Shown here: one piece after another, positions 58,101 to 64,000 of the stretch
Layout: each line of letters begins with the position of its first letter
Numbering within the stretch: position 1 is the first letter of the stretch
DNA from: CAVUCE01 sp963739985
GTDB taxonomy: Bacteria; Bacteroidota; Ignavibacteria; Ignavibacteriales; Ignavibacteriaceae
DNA length: 64,000 nucleotides
Assembly (NCBI GenBank): GCA_963739985.1
Contig: CAVUCE010000021.1
Coordinates: 434,001-498,000, forward strand
Direction of reading: 5' to 3'
Notes under the pieces: generated by a model
Seen by the model: only the letters and a program-made list of their open reading frames with translations
What the model was told of the DNA's origin: nothing
The model's database searches: none
Position numbers and translations under genes: made by a program

Positions 58101-58300
58101 CTAAATGCACGTTAAGGATATACACAATTAACGGTTCTCTTATAAAAACATTATATAAAGATTCCGGCCCTTCAGATGGCTCTTTAAGCTGGAATTTAGT
58201 AACCGATGACGGAATGGATGCTGCATATGGTGTTTATTTATACCATGTTGATGCAGAAGGAATAGGTGAACACATTGGCAAATTTGCTCTAATCAAATAG
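55154..58300 (+). CDS. Large secreted protein with Ca-binding-like repeats, TonB receptor partner
   Basis: Exported protein of 1048 residues (signal ends near S-V-Y-A-Q). I do not recognise an enzyme domain. The first 250 residues are rich in aromatic residues and Gly/Pro. Residues about 310-400 carry acidic, calcium-loop-like repeats (D-D-D-Q-D-G-M-V-D-E, then D-L-N-G-N-G-K-W-D). An FnIII-like stretch (about 510-650) follows. The C-terminus, with S-V-V-P-N-P-Y-L-G, R-I-Y-T-I-N-G-S-L-I-K-T-L and G-V-Y-L-Y-H-V, looks like a variant sorting domain in which N-P-F is replaced by N-P-Y. It sits 25 bases after the TonB receptor gene and 12 before the PorV/PorQ gene. A surface ligand-binding role, replacing SusD, is inferred. 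Confidence 0.82.
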   Translation: MLKKFSFLIFIMISYFSVYAQVTPQVQKYRNEPEGDIQYRREGIMDGNLVRTLFYNNGEVGQWPYQPSGEWPKGSGHSYLDGVAVLIAAEVTAPGNKQIIHPLETSYREWMDKDPVSGLIWGLEPVPGYVNPDQATQYPTEKISPAINTNPHTWPSSWPDALDLTPDWNGYWYGYFGRGVQNSDFETFFVMDDSKDKEFTRPPYTYYPIAADSSRGGLGLRVEVRGFQWSHVLAEDIIFWHYDIVNISDHDYNKAIFGFYTDCGVGGTDDSQDDDASFDTKLDLAYCYDDNGLGAPDNWVTGYYGYAYLESPGNATNGIDDDQDGMVDERRDDGIDNDHDWVGYTDLNGNGKWDADQNEPLNNDVGADGVGPFDLGYAGPDEGEGDGKPTSGEPNFDKTDKDESDQIGLTAVSIYRLGDGGTGGGWPKDDEPMWAKMNYQNFDTSLQNANISMVFGSGPFPLAKNLRERFSMALVFGNNLEDLIFNKETVQEIYNANYNFSKPPLKPTLTAVPSDGKVFLYWDKIAEESRDQFLGFQNNDPRQGAKKDFEGYLVYRSREAEFNDIKIITDSKGDAKYWKPIAQFDLIDSIKGPDPVGINGAHFWRGKNTGLTHSYIDTDVKNGERYYYAVVSYDMGDPNFGTTGLQPSECTKIISEDYTGTVTFIDINCAVVTPNAPAAGYIPPQINGNTKQVANGIGTGKINVTVLNPSAIKESASYKVFFNSSGTYPDYKTESYSVVRSYKEVTDTIIANVDSSGIGANRSSSPFDGMTISVINDTAITVIDSSSGWLVGNSNLEVHAYADNTSKGVPWPADYEIDFSDTPQDTTYIKAPPLYPQIPVNFKIKNLNTGEKVKVAIKDNDASGSLSPGDDIQILEFIGTPSVSHSRIAWDVAYYPPADPYATPNEPAPGDKYLIKTTKPFLAGDYFTYSTQPVKIEANLAQNQLDKISVVPNPYLGAATWERKNLNSTGRGERKIEFINLPSKCTLRIYTINGSLIKTLYKDSGPSDGSLSWNLVTDDGMDAAYGVYLYHVDAEGIGEHIGKFALIK

Positions 58301-58312
58301 TGGAGAATAAAC

Positions 58313-59341
58313 ATGAATAGAATTTTAAAAGTAATTATTGTTTTAATTTTATTTGCTTCGAGCATCTATTCCCAAAGTTTTGTTTCCGATGTTTCTAAAA
58401 AAGGGACCACAGCAGCGCCCTTCTTATCTATCGGACAAGGTGCTAGGGCTGTTGCAATGGGAAGTGCTTTTGTCGGTGTTGCCGATGATCCGAGCGCTAT
58501 TTATTGGAACCCTGCAGGGCTTGCAAAACTATCAGGCGTAGGTGTTTCTTTCGATCATACAAATTGGCTTGCAGACATTAAATATAATTTTGTTGCGGCA
58601 AGTTATAACTTAGGTGATATAGGAACAATAGGTTTTAGTTTTACAAGTTCTGATATCGGAGAAATGAAAGTTACTACTATAGACGAACCGAATGGAACCG
58701 GAGAAACCTTTTCAGCTTCTGATGTTGCATTTAGTTTAGCTTATGCTATCAATTTAACTGAAAATTTCTCAATCGGTTTTAATCCAAAATTTGTTTATCA
58801 AACAATTTGGAATATGAATGCTAGTGCTTTTGCATTGGATATAGGTGTTCAATATAAAACACCGTTCGACGGAATGATTTTGGCAATGTCTATTTCCAAC
58901 TTCGGTACTAAAATGCAGCTTTCTGGTACTTCAAATCTGGTATTACATGATTTAGACCTAACAACCGGTGGCAATAATGATAAGATTCCTGCTTATCTAG
59001 AAACAGAGCAATGGGCACTTCCATTGTGTTTTAGAGTTGGTGTGGCTTACAAAGTTATTGAAACCGATAATCATAAATTAACAATAGCTCTTGACGCGAT
59101 GCATCCTAATGATAATTACGAAAGCGTTAACGTTGGTGCTGAATATGGATTTAATGATTTCCTCTTTTTTAGAGGCGGTTATAAATCACTATTCCTTAAA
59201 GATTCCGAAGAATCTTTTGCCTTAGGTTTTGGCCTAAAGCAATTATTATTAGGTAATCTTGCATTCAAAATTGATTATGCATATCAGAGCTTTGGAAGAT
59301 TAACTAATATTCAGAAGTTTTCAGTTGGAATAATGTTTTGA
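58313..59341 (+). CDS. PorV/PorQ family outer-membrane beta-barrel protein
   Basis: Outer-membrane barrel of 342 residues of the PorV/PorQ (UPF0164-like) family. After the signal peptide it has the family start F-L-S-I-G-Q-G-A-R-A-V-A-M-G-S-A-F, then D-D-P-S-A-I-Y-W-N-P-A-G-L-A. PorV is the T9SS shuttle and attachment protein; related FadL-like barrels act as channels. Its place in an operon with three probable T9SS cargos fits a role in their export or surface attachment. The gene overlaps the following GH9 gene by four bases, suggesting coupled translation. Confidence 0.9.
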   Translation: MNRILKVIIVLILFASSIYSQSFVSDVSKKGTTAAPFLSIGQGARAVAMGSAFVGVADDPSAIYWNPAGLAKLSGVGVSFDHTNWLADIKYNFVAASYNLGDIGTIGFSFTSSDIGEMKVTTIDEPNGTGETFSASDVAFSLAYAINLTENFSIGFNPKFVYQTIWNMNASAFALDIGVQYKTPFDGMILAMSISNFGTKMQLSGTSNLVLHDLDLTTGGNNDKIPAYLETEQWALPLCFRVGVAYKVIETDNHKLTIALDAMHPNDNYESVNVGAEYGFNDFLFFRGGYKSLFLKDSEESFALGFGLKQLLLGNLAFKIDYAYQSFGRLTNIQKFSVGIMF

Positions 59342-61347
59342 GTTTATTAAAAAAAATAACATTTATCTTAATTGTTATCGTTTTTAATCTTAATTCACAA
59401 ACTTTTTTTATCAATCAGGCAGGTTACTCAACTAACCTGCCTAAATTATTTTACTGCACGCAACAGGTTGATAGCTTTTATGTTGTAAATGATCAAACTG
59501 GGACAGTTGTCTTTAAGGACAAAGTCGAGACTTCTGTTTCTAATGATGTTTCAACAGGAGAAACTATTTACACCGGTGATTTCTCATCTTTAATTACCCC
59601 GGGAAAATATTTTATTCGTACCGGTATTTCCGATACTTCTTTTCATTTCCCAATTTCTGATTCGGTTTATAAAAGCGTATTTGAAAAATCTTTGAAAGGT
59701 TTTTATTTTCAAAGATGCGGTGAAGAACTTAGCACATTATTCGCTGGCGTATACTCTCATCCTGCATGCCATTTAAATGATGGTACATTTCATTCTACAA
59801 CAGGGAAATCAGGTTATAAAGAAAATAAAGGTGGTTGGCATGATGCTGGAGATTTTGGTAAATATATTGTAAATGCGGGAGTTACTGTCGGTACTTTATT
59901 ACTGGCATATGAGATGTTTCCGGATAAATTTGCATCGGATGATATAAATATTCCTGAGAGTGGAAACGGTGTTCCCGATATTCTGGATGAAGTTAAATAC
60001 GAACTTAATTGGTTCTTTAAAATGCAAAATGATGACGGAGGAGTATTCTTTAAATTAACCAGGGAGAACTTTTCCGGATTTGTTATGCCACAGAATGATA
60101 ACGGAACAAGATACATATATCAAATCTCGTCAACTGCTACCGGAGACTTTGCTGCCGTAATGGCCAGAGCTGCACGACTTTATAAGAAGTATGATCCAAG
60201 TTTCGCTGATTCTTGCTTAAACGCCGCTGTAAATGCCTGGAAATATCTTTCAAATAATTTATCAATTATTCCCTCCGGAGGTTTTAAAAATCCTTCCGGA
60301 ACAGGGACCGGAGAATACGGTGATGGCGATGATAGTGATGAACGTCTCTGGGCTTCTGCCGAACTATACGAAACAACGGGCGATAATACATACGGAGATT
60401 ATTTCCTACTTTATTACAATCAAAAAGGAGTCTTTACGTCTTCAATGAGCTGGCCAAATGTTAGCGCTTTTGCTCAATTGACTTACTTGCAAGGGAAACA
60501 GGCGGGAGCTTCTAATACCGCAATAGTTAAATTGCAGGATGGTTTACTAAATTTTAGTTCCAAAATTCATAACACAATTGAATCCAATGGTTTTAGAAAT
60601 AATATTAGTCCCGGTCAATATATTTGGGGCAGCAATTCCGATGTATTAAACCGGGCAATAATTTCAATATGCAGTTTCAAGATATTTAATGATTCAACTT
60701 ATTACAACGATGCACTAGATCAATTAAACTATATTTTAGGATGTAATGGAAATGACATTTCCTATGTAACCGGAGTTGGTCCTAAACATGTTATGCACCC
60801 GCATCATCGTCAATCCGCTGCCGACGGTATTTTAGAGCCTGTTCCCGGTCTTATGGCAGGAGGTCCGAATCAATACTTAAATGATCCTACTTTGCAATCG
60901 CATTTTAATTCATCAACTCCGCCTGCTCTGTGCTACATAGATAATCAAGAGAGTTACGCCTCTAACGAAATAGCAATAAATTGGAATGCGCCTTTAGTAT
61001 TTGTAGCTGGTTTTTTTGCCAGAGAAGGAATGTTATCAAGTGTAGATAAATTTGGTTCCTTAGTTCCGGGATCAATTGAAGTTGAACAAAACTATCCAAA
61101 TCCATTTAACGGCACAACTATGATAAGTTATAAACTTTCGATTCAACAAAATATCAGGTTTAGATTATTTAATGTACTCGGAAATTTATTACTTGATGAA
61201 AATTTAGGATTGAGAAGCCCGGGAATTTATAACTACTACTTCGACGGAAAAAATGAAAAAGGGGAAAGCCTTGTGTCAGGCATTTATCTTTATCAAATAC
61301 ATGGTAACAATTTTTCCGCCGTGAAAAAAATGATTCTATTAAAATAG
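59338..61347 (+). CDS. GH9 endoglucanase with T9SS sorting domain
   Basis: Cellulase-type glycoside hydrolase of 669 residues. The signal peptide is short and ends near L-N-S-Q. A CelD_N-type Ig-like domain (about 20-105) opens with F-F-I-N-Q-A-G-Y. The GH9 (alpha/alpha)6 domain has the catalytic base in G-G-W-H-D-A-G-D-F-G-K-Y, H-P-H-H-R-Q-S near residue 485 and the acid in D-N-Q-E-S-Y-A-S-N-E-I-A-I-N-W-N. A T9SS sorting domain (Q-N-Y-P-N-P-F-N-G-T-T) ends it. The TTG start overlaps the PorV/PorQ stop codon. It cuts beta-1,4-glucan, and is the last gene of the symporter-to-GH9 operon. Confidence 0.93.
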   Translation: MSLLKKITFILIVIVFNLNSQTFFINQAGYSTNLPKLFYCTQQVDSFYVVNDQTGTVVFKDKVETSVSNDVSTGETIYTGDFSSLITPGKYFIRTGISDTSFHFPISDSVYKSVFEKSLKGFYFQRCGEELSTLFAGVYSHPACHLNDGTFHSTTGKSGYKENKGGWHDAGDFGKYIVNAGVTVGTLLLAYEMFPDKFASDDINIPESGNGVPDILDEVKYELNWFFKMQNDDGGVFFKLTRENFSGFVMPQNDNGTRYIYQISSTATGDFAAVMARAARLYKKYDPSFADSCLNAAVNAWKYLSNNLSIIPSGGFKNPSGTGTGEYGDGDDSDERLWASAELYETTGDNTYGDYFLLYYNQKGVFTSSMSWPNVSAFAQLTYLQGKQAGASNTAIVKLQDGLLNFSSKIHNTIESNGFRNNISPGQYIWGSNSDVLNRAIISICSFKIFNDSTYYNDALDQLNYILGCNGNDISYVTGVGPKHVMHPHHRQSAADGILEPVPGLMAGGPNQYLNDPTLQSHFNSSTPPALCYIDNQESYASNEIAINWNAPLVFVAGFFAREGMLSSVDKFGSLVPGSIEVEQNYPNPFNGTTMISYKLSIQQNIRFRLFNVLGNLLLDENLGLRSPGIYNYYFDGKNEKGESLVSGIYLYQIHGNNFSAVKKMILLK

Positions 61348-61581
61348 AAATCAGTAATGTTAGTAAAACTTCAAATCAAATTTCTACAACCTTGTAGTAT
61401 GAATAAAAATCTCGATTTTATAATCATTGTTAGGTCTTAAATTCATTCGATTTTTATTTCTAATTATATGGGTACAAGAAAAGAAAAAGAAATTATCTTC
61501 AATTCTAAATCTTAACAACTCAATTCTCAACTCCCGCTAGAAAGCTGTAATCACACAAGAATAACTAATAATATTTTCAGT
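61348..61581. other. Non-coding spacer after the GH9 operon
   Basis: About 230 AT-rich bases with stop codons in all frames. A short CTACAA-CC-TTGTAG dyad lies at 61384-61397. I see no gene; it probably marks the deleted front part of the KduD-like pseudogene that follows. Confidence 0.4.
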
Positions 61582-61778
61582 TTGCAAGAAACAACTTCTA
61601 ACACTAAAGCTCTAAGAGAAAATCGAGCAAGAAATAAAGCTATACAAGATAGAATTCCCGCAGGGAATGGGGCGATCTCGATGATTTAATGGGTGCCATA
61701 GTTTTCTTGAGTTCGGATGCTTCTTGCTATGTTAACGGCACAACTCTTATAGTTGACGGCGGATTGATGGGAAGATAG
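61582..61778 (+). pseudogene. Remnant of a KduD-like short-chain dehydrogenase (C-terminal end, frameshifted)
   Basis: Translation from 61582 gives E-T-T-S-N-T-K-A-L-R-E-N-R-A-R-N-K-A-I-Q, then D-R-I-P-A-G. After a one-base loss near 61664 it continues W-G-D-L-D-D-L-M-G-A-I-V-F-L-S-S, then D-A-S-C-Y-V-N-G-T-T and V-D-G-G-L-M-G-R-stop. This is the C-terminal 65 or so residues of a 2-deoxy-D-gluconate 3-dehydrogenase (KduD) type protein; the catalytic Tyr-x-x-x-Lys half and Rossmann domain are absent. A terminator follows at 61803. Reading both frames together is what reveals it. Confidence 0.82.
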
Positions 61779-61802
61779 AAAATATTTTTTTGAATTATCA
61801 AG

Positions 61803-61830
61803 TGACATCTTTTAAAAAGTGTCATTTTTT
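61803..61830 (+). terminator. Rho-independent terminator after the KduD remnant
   Basis: TGACA (61803-61807) pairs with TGTCA (61820-61824), with an inner CTTT/AAAG extension, and runs into TTTTTT. It probably ended the original KduD gene. Confidence 0.65.
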
Positions 61831-61833
61831 ATT

Positions 61834-61950
61834 TTATTTCTTTTTAGGTACAATTACAAGACTGACATATAAATCGCCGTTAATTCTTCTTAACATTCTA
61901 TTTTTGAATTTTGTGTAATAAGACGAAAAATAATTTGCATAGCTTTTCAT
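61834..61950 (-). CDS. Small basic protein of 38 residues (candidate)
   Basis: ATG at 61950 follows CCGGAGACAAA, a good ribosome site (GGAGA) spaced 5 bases. The product is MKSYANYFSSYYTKFKNRML and continues R-R-I-N-G-D-L-Y-V-S-L-V-I-V-P-K-K-K. It is basic and Tyr/Lys/Arg-rich, without a membrane helix. A terminator hairpin lies just upstream on the same strand (61964-61996), so it would need its own promoter or read-through from the 62.1-62.5 kb gene. No family is recognised; could be chance. Confidence 0.45.
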   Translation of the reverse strand: MKSYANYFSSYYTKFKNRMLRRINGDLYVSLVIVPKKK

Positions 61951-61963
61951 TTTGTCTCCGGTT

Positions 61964-61996
61964 TAAAATAAAAGTACCCTCGAAAATTGAGGGTAC
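61964..61996 (-). terminator. Rho-independent terminator after the small exported protein gene
   Basis: On the minus strand the stem GTACCCTC/GAGGGTAC (61989-61996 with 61974-61981) is followed by TTTTATTTTAA. It lies about 85 bases beyond the stop codon at 62080. Confidence 0.8.
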
Positions 61997-62079
61997 CCGG
62001 TCTATCAGTGTATGAATTAACTATCACCTAACTATTCCAAGCTAATTCAAGCCCTCTCCTCAAATTCAAAAATCAATAC

Positions 62080-62505
62080 TTATTCATTGGTAACTAGAAG
62101 TTTGCTTTCCAACTGATCGGCTAATTGCCTAAATAAATATTCGTGATCCATTGGTTTTGTTTGCGGAACAATTTCAATGTTTGAACCATAACTTAAATAC
62201 ATGCTTGCTAAATGAGCCTTATATCTAAGTGCAGCATTAGGATTATTAACAGCAACATTGTTTAATTCTTCGTTTATGACCTTGTAGTTTGCTTCAGGGT
62301 AGAATTTTTTCAATAAAACTATGTTATAGATTGTTGATTCTACAATTCCCGGAACTTTTTCTTGCAATGAAGAAGAGCATACATCTAAAGCTTTTGAAAC
62401 ATATTCTTTCTTATCAACATTTGAACCCGGCTGCGCAAAAACAACAACAGCAAAAGTTAAAACCACTAATGTTGTTACTAATATTTTTTTAGAGATCATT
62501 TTCAT
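62080..62505 (-). CDS. Small exported protein of unknown function
   Basis: About 141 residues. The start is the ATG at 62505, with GAGG six bases before it and a signal peptide beginning there (I-L-V-T-T-L-V-V-L-T-F-A-V-V-V-F-A-Q). The in-frame ATG at 62550 would add 15 basic residues with no ribosome site. The mature part is helical: V-S-K-A-L-D-V-C-S-S-S-L, V-P-G-I-V-E-S-T-I-Y-N-I-V, L-R-Y-K-A-H-L-A-S-M-Y-L-S and D-H-E-Y-L-F-R-Q-L-A-D-Q-L-E. I recall similar short proteins only from Ignavibacteria-like genomes, but no function. It lies next to a sigma-54 response regulator gene on the same strand, 360 bases away. Confidence 0.78.
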   Translation of the reverse strand: MKMISKKILVTTLVVLTFAVVVFAQPGSNVDKKEYVSKALDVCSSSLQEKVPGIVESTIYNIVLLKKFYPEANYKVINEELNNVAVNNPNAALRYKAHLASMYLSYGSNIEIVPQTKPMDHEYLFRQLADQLESKLLVTNE

Positions 62506-62864
62506 TTTCTTACCTCGACATTTGATTATTAAATTAAATTTCCTACTCATATTCTTCGTACTAAAAGTATCAAAGCTAGTGCCAGTTTAACATAGACGCT
62601 ATAAATAAATAATATATAAATACTTAGCTAGTTTGTGCGGTGATATGAATTATTGAATAGAAGTGCCACAAAACTTCACTTTATAGATTAAGAAGTTTGC
62701 TATTATGTTGTAATTAAATGGTTTAAAGGGGGAGTGACGAAAAGTGGCTTAGTGCAAAAATGTGGCACCCTTTTGAAAAGTATATGTTTAATAAGTATAA
62801 GCTTACAATATTAACTTAATGTTAAAATTGGCCAAAAGCGCAAGACAAAGTTGTTTTTTATAGT
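62506..62864. other. Intergenic region between the response regulator and the small exported protein
   Basis: About 360 bases with no gene. It contains GTGGCAC twice in opposite orientation (62662-62668 minus, 62761-62767 plus) and a GAAGT...ACTTC dyad at 62660-62677. The minus-strand TGGCAC has a poor -12 partner (see rejected items). It should contain the promoter for the small exported protein. Confidence 0.4.
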
Positions 62865-64000
62865 TTAATCATTATCCCCATTTTCATCAGCTCTTCTTAA
62901 GCGATTGTTTAATGCACGACGGGAAATGCCGAGCAGTTCTGCTGCAATGGTTTGATTTCCGCGTGCACGTTTTAATGCTTCTGAAATAACTGAGTCTTCA
63001 ACTTCTTTTAGTGAAGGAAATCTTCCAGGGATTTGAATTAGCGTATTTTCTTCTTCGGAGGCTACTGAAGAATTATTTATTTTCGGATTAACATCTTGTT
63101 TATAATCTGAAATTTTTTGCCTAATTGATTCAAGTGAAAGGATACCGGATTTATGAAGACTAATTGCGTCGAAAATAATTCCTTCAAGTTCTCTTATATT
63201 ACCGGGAAAAGGATAATTGCTTAAAAGAGTATATAATTCTTTTGGCACCGTCGGTCTTTTTTTATTTAATGCTTTAGAAGCTTTTGAGATGAAATGATCA
63301 ATTAAATATGGCAAATCAATTTTTCTATCTCTAAGCGGGGGAATAGTTATATGATGAGACTTTAATCTGTAATAAAGATCCTGACGGAAAGTATTATTAC
63401 TTTGCATACTCTTAACATCACGGTGAGTAGCTACTATTATTCTAGCATCAGAAAGTTTAGCGATATCTGATCCAAGCGGGTAATATTGTCCGTCTTGTAA
63501 TAGTCTTAATAACTTCACTTGTGATTCGATACTTAAGTCGCCTATTTCATCCAGGAACAAAGTTCCGCCTTCAGCTTTTTCAATTAGTCCGCGTCTATCG
63601 TTTTCAGCGCCTGTAAAAGCGCCTTTTTTATGTCCAAATAAAGTATCGGAGAAAAAATTATCATCAAGCCCGGCAACATTAACAGAAACCAACTCACCTT
63701 TTTTTTCGCTAACATTATGAATTGCTTTGGCAAATAATTCTTTTCCTGCTCCGGTTTCTCCAGTAATTAAAACCGGAAGATTAGTTTTGGCAATTGCTTC
63801 TATATATTTAAATATCGATTGTATAGTTCCGCAATGAGTTACAATTTCGCTAAAGGCTTCTGGCTTTTCTATATTTGCCTTCAACAATGATTGCTTAAGC
63901 ATCTCATTTTCATTTCTTATTTCTGTTAATTCTAATCCGCGTTTAATTGTTGTTACTAATCTGGTATCATCGACAGGTTTTAACAGATAATCGAATGCAC
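62865..64000 (-). CDS. Sigma-54-dependent response regulator, 5' end beyond the window
   Basis: NtrC-family activator, incomplete. The coding frame runs to the window edge: upstream of the internal Met at 63902 it reads A-F-D-Y-L-L-K-P-V-D-D-T-R-L, the end of a receiver domain with its conserved Lys-Pro. The AAA+ domain has Walker A G-E-T-G-A-G-K-E, the sigma-54 loop G-A-F-T-G-A, Walker B G-T-L-F-L-D-E and R-Q-D-L-Y-Y-R-L. The C-terminus is a Fis-type helix-turn-helix (N-Q-T-I-A-A-E-L-L-G-I-S-R-R-A-L-N-N-R). It is distinct from the 44.1 kb activator and shows that sigma-54 control is used more than once in this region. Its kinase and targets are not in view. Confidence 0.92.
   Translation of the reverse strand, partial: AFDYLLKPVDDTRLVTTIKRGLELTEIRNENEMLKQSLLKANIEKPEAFSEIVTHCGTIQSIFKYIEAIAKTNLPVLITGETGAGKELFAKAIHNVSEKKGELVSVNVAGLDDNFFSDTLFGHKKGAFTGAENDRRGLIEKAEGGTLFLDEIGDLSIESQVKLLRLLQDGQYYPLGSDIAKLSDARIIVATHRDVKSMQSNNTFRQDLYYRLKSHHITIPPLRDRKIDLPYLIDHFISKASKALNKKRPTVPKELYTLLSNYPFPGNIRELEGIIFDAISLHKSGILSLESIRQKISDYKQDVNPKINNSSVASEEENTLIQIPGRFPSLKEVEDSVISEALKRARGNQTIAAELLGISRRALNNRLRRADENGDND

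Noticed and set aside
55154..58300. Dockerin domain in the 1048-residue protein as partner for the cohesin-like protein.
   Set aside because: The acidic repeats are not the paired 22-residue dockerin segments, and they lie in mid-protein beside Gly/Pro-rich sequence.
62653..62668. Minus-strand TGGCACTTCTATTCAA as a sigma-54 promoter for the small exported protein.
   Set aside because: The -24 half is perfect, but the -12 half has CA where GC is required and no other part of TTGCA fits well. A plus-strand TGGCAC at 62762 points away from the gene.
1..64000. tRNA, rRNA, CRISPR arrays, insertion sequences, phage genes or defence systems.
   Set aside because: No cloverleaf, regular spaced repeat, transposase, integrase, phage structural gene or nuclease/defence domain was recognised on either strand.

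Overview
The window is AT-rich and reads like a chromosome segment of a member of the Ignavibacteria (Ignavibacteriota, FCB group; Melioribacter/Ignavibacterium-like). The reasons are: several secreted proteins end in a type IX secretion (T9SS) sorting domain with the N-Y/F-P-N-P-F-N-P-S/T signature; there are SusC-like TonB receptors with a carboxypeptidase-regulatory N-domain, a DUF4249-type lipoprotein and PorV/PorQ-family proteins; and the primary sigma factor is short, lacking region 1.1. The taxonomic call is an inference from gene content. I saw no rRNA or tRNA gene, CRISPR array or insertion sequence.

Layout. 1-2.6 kb: a T9SS-exported protein with three cohesin-like modules. 2.7-6.3 kb: a MarR repressor with a double dyad operator, a DHA2-type efflux gene broken by a frameshift, and an M64 peptidase whose signal peptide is also out of frame. 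6.3-20 kb: housekeeping and mixed genes (class A PBP, RpoD, aldo/keto reductase, TlpA-like thioredoxin lipoprotein, lytic transglycosylase, M49-like peptidase, AlaX-like editing protein, DPP IV). 19.3-21.4 kb: an octaheme cytochrome c of the hydroxylamine-oxidoreductase type, overlapping a gene for an 8-helix membrane protein built from two copies of a 4-helix unit. 21.6-31.3 kb: PEGA/propeller lipoprotein, DUF4249 lipoprotein with TonB receptor, small lipoprotein, peptide-type solute-binding protein, parvulin.

31.4-61.3 kb is a large beta-glucan utilisation region on two strands. The minus strand carries GH3, GH5, GH16, GH3, a ROK sugar kinase and a FucP-like sugar/H+ symporter. The plus strand carries a membrane-tethered solute-binding protein, a histidine kinase and a sigma-54 activator, followed by GH5-CBM6-T9SS and then a probable long operon: sodium/solute symporter, CBM9-type T9SS protein, TonB receptor, large secreted protein, PorV/PorQ protein, GH9 endoglucanase. 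Polymer would be cut at the surface by T9SS enzymes, oligosaccharides imported through the TonB receptor, trimmed in the periplasm by GH3/GH5/GH16, and sugars taken up and phosphorylated by the symporters and ROK kinase.

The most interesting signal is regulatory. A 19-bp dyad (TTTTATYA-N3-TGATAAAA) occurs as a tandem pair with 21-22 bp centre spacing in three intergenic regions: before the binding-protein/kinase/activator operon, before GH5-CBM6, and before the symporter-to-GH9 operon. Each pair lies about 80-150 bp upstream of a sigma-54-like element; one (TGGCAC-N5-ATGCC) is good and two are weak. This suggests an autoregulated three-component system that senses sugar through a binding protein and drives the plus-strand beta-glucan regulon through sigma-54.

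The end (61.3-64 kb) holds a decayed KduD-like fragment, a 38-codon small gene between terminators, a small exported protein and the C-terminal part of a second sigma-54 response regulator that runs off the window.
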